Shown: one piece after another, positions 6,096 to 7,251 of the stretch | Position numbering within the stretch: the first letter of the stretch is position 1 | How the letters are laid out: every line of letters starts with the position of its first letter | Origin: Lysobacteraceae bacterium | GTDB lineage: Bacteria; Pseudomonadota; Gammaproteobacteria; Xanthomonadales; Xanthomonadaceae | NCBI GenBank assembly: GCA_017990865.1 | Contig: JAGNNB010000151.1 | Coordinates: 1-7,251, forward strand | DNA: 7,251 bases | Direction of reading: 5' to 3' | The notes under the pieces: generated by a model | The model's input: the letters and a program-made list of their open reading frames with translations, nothing else | Databases searched by the model: none | What the model was told of the DNA's origin: nothing | Made by a program: the position numbers and the translations under genes

Positions 6096-7004
6096 ATGGA
6101 TCTTGCCTCCTCTTCGACTGGCTCGAACGCGCCGCGTACGACGGTCTCGCAAGCGCTTCGAGCGGCAAAAGCGCGGCTGGGCGGCGGCGGAGCCGTTCGG
6201 ACCGACGCTGCCGCCGACGCACGAAGCGACGCCCATGCCGACGCCGAGTCGCTGCTGGCGCATGCGCTGGGCCGGGCGCGCAGTTGGCTGTACGCCCACG
6301 GGGACGACTCGCTCAGCCCTGCCGAGGTCGAAGCCTACGAAGTCTTGCTGCGCCGCCGCGAAGTCGGCGAGCCGGTGGCGTATCTCACCGGCCGCCGCGG
6401 GTTTTGGGCGTTCGAGCTGACGGTGACGCCCGACACGCTGATTCCGCGCCCCGAAACCGAGCGCTTGGTCGAGCTGGCCCTGGACTGCGCGCCGAAGGCG
6501 GCCGGGTTGCGGATCGCCGACTTGGGCACCGGCAGCGGCGCGATCGCGCTGGCCCTGGCCTCCGAACGGCGCGATGCCGAGGTGATCGCCACCGATCTGA
6601 GCGCCCGGGCGCTCGCCGTGGCCGCCGCCAATGCCGGCGCCCTGGGGTTGCGCAATGTCGGTTTCCGCGAAGGCCCCTGGTGGGTGCCGCTGCAGGGCGA
6701 GCGTTTCGACATCGTGGCGAGCAATCCGCCGTATATCGCCGACGACGACCCGCATCTGCGCCAGGGCGATCTGCGTTACGAACCCGCGGGCGCGTTGTCG
6801 TCCGGGCCGAATGGGTTGGAGGCCATCGCGGAGATCGTCCACGGCGCGCCCGCGCATCTGAATCCCGGCGGTTGGTTGCTGCTCGAACACGGCTGGCGGC
6901 AAGGCGATGCCGTGCGCGAGTTGCTGCGCACCGCGGGTTTCGATGCGGTGCGCACCTGCGTCGATCTGGAAGACCGCGAGCGCGTGACCATCGGCAGGCG
7001 CTGA
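6096..7004 (+). CDS. prmC: Peptide chain release factor N5-glutamine methyltransferase
   Basis: PrmC (HemK) methylates the glutamine of the GGQ motif in release factors RF1 and RF2 using S-adenosylmethionine, which speeds translation termination. The N-terminal helical domain (about 18-110) carries [10 protein letters not shown] and GEPVAYLTG, with the conserved IPRPETE just after. The methyltransferase fold has the SAM-binding DLGTGSG at 142-148, the catalytic NPPY at 210-213, QGDLRYEP, and [13 protein letters not shown] near the end. At 302 residues it is about 25 longer than E. coli PrmC, mostly through an N-terminal tail and an Asp/Ala-rich stretch (about 38-52). No Shine-Dalgarno sequence lies close to ATG 6096; GGGAGG (6068-6073) is 22 nt away. 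TACCCT (6084-6089) lies exactly 6 nt before the ATG, so a leaderless mRNA is possible. It diverges from ahpC and has no obvious functional link to the peroxide genes. Confidence 0.95.
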   Translation: MDLASSSTGSNAPRTTVSQALRAAKARLGGGGAVRTDAAADARSDAHADAESLLAHALGRARSWLYAHGDDSLSPAEVEAYEVLLRRREVGEPVAYLTGRRGFWAFELTVTPDTLIPRPETERLVELALDCAPKAAGLRIADLGTGSGAIALALASERRDAEVIATDLSARALAVAAANAGALGLRNVGFREGPWWVPLQGERFDIVASNPPYIADDDPHLRQGDLRYEPAGALSSGPNGLEAIAEIVHGAPAHLNPGGWLLLEHGWRQGDAVRELLRTAGFDAVRTCVDLEDRERVTIGRR

Positions 7005-7051
7005 TCGCAGCGACGACGCGCAGGCTGAGCGGACTTTTCCCGGAGCGAACG

Positions 7052-7251
7052 ATGTCGGCGCCGCGTACGTTCCATCGCAAACGTTCCGCACGCCGCGCGC
7101 TACGCGCATCGCTGGGCCGCATCGCGCTGCTCTGCTGCGCGTTCGCGTTCGTGGCCTGTCGGGCGCCGCTGGCGCAATCGAACGATGCCCGCATCTCCGA
7201 CACCGATCGCAAAGCCGCCTGGACGCCCGTGACCTCGCATCTGCGCGAAGC
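7052..7251 (+). CDS. Unrecognised protein with N-terminal export signal; cut by window edge
   Basis: The frame is open from ATG 7052 to the edge (66 codons). GGAG lies 6 nt upstream and the prmC stop is 47 bp before it, so co-transcription with prmC is likely. The N-terminus is strongly basic (eight Arg/Lys in the first 23 residues) and is followed by a hydrophobic stretch at 24-36 (IALLCCAFAFVAC) and then a polar region. This is a signal-peptide layout. FVAC at 33-36 is an imperfect lipobox, so the product may be a lipoprotein anchored at C36. Cleavage after A41 (RAPLA) by signal peptidase I is the alternative. Too little of the mature protein is present to assign a family; none is claimed. 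Confidence 0.7.
   Translation, partial: MSAPRTFHRKRSARRALRASLGRIALLCCAFAFVACRAPLAQSNDARISDTDRKAAWTPVTSHLRE

Noticed and set aside
6051..7109. Long minus-strand open frame over prmC
   Set aside because: The plus frame contains the full PrmC motif set; the minus frame is an antisense shadow without known motifs.

Overview
The window is GC-rich chromosomal DNA from a gammaproteobacterium, most likely of the Xanthomonadaceae/Lysobacteraceae. Three things point there: the AhpC sequence around the peroxidatic cysteine ([13 protein letters not shown]), the ahpC-ahpF-oxyR gene order known from Xanthomonas, and GC-rich palindromic repeats in the gaps. The genus cannot be resolved from this sequence alone.

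Layout. Five genes read on the minus strand, from right to left: ahpC (5886-5323), ahpF (5081-3492), oxyR (3180-2272), a short rubrerythrin (1983-1567), and a GlpC-like iron-sulfur protein that runs off the left edge (1352-1). Diverging from ahpC on the plus strand are prmC (6096-7004) and the start of an unrecognised, probably exported protein (7052 to the right edge).

Function. The minus-strand block is a peroxide-defence locus. AhpC reduces H2O2 and organic hydroperoxides, and AhpF recharges AhpC with NAD(P)H electrons. OxyR senses peroxide through Cys199/Cys208. The rubrerythrin is a diiron peroxidase-type protein without a rubredoxin domain, so it needs an outside electron donor. The adjacent Fe-S protein, with two cysteine clusters and two CCG-type domains, is a plausible redox partner, but this is inference.

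Regulation. The ahpC/prmC gap holds a strong OxyR-type operator (6012-6048) directly abutting the -35 of a readable ahpC promoter. A weaker, similarly placed OxyR-like site (2124-2160) lies upstream of rubrerythrin, which suggests the rubrerythrin/Fe-S pair may belong to the same response. GC-rich palindromes lie between ahpC and ahpF and between rubrerythrin and the Fe-S gene. Two T-runs exactly 60 bp apart, candidate terminators, lie between ahpF and oxyR. The genes may therefore form several transcription units rather than one uniform operon.

No mobile element, CRISPR array, tRNA or rRNA was seen. The gene content is mostly familiar. The least characterised parts are the rubrerythrin/Fe-S pair and its possible OxyR control.
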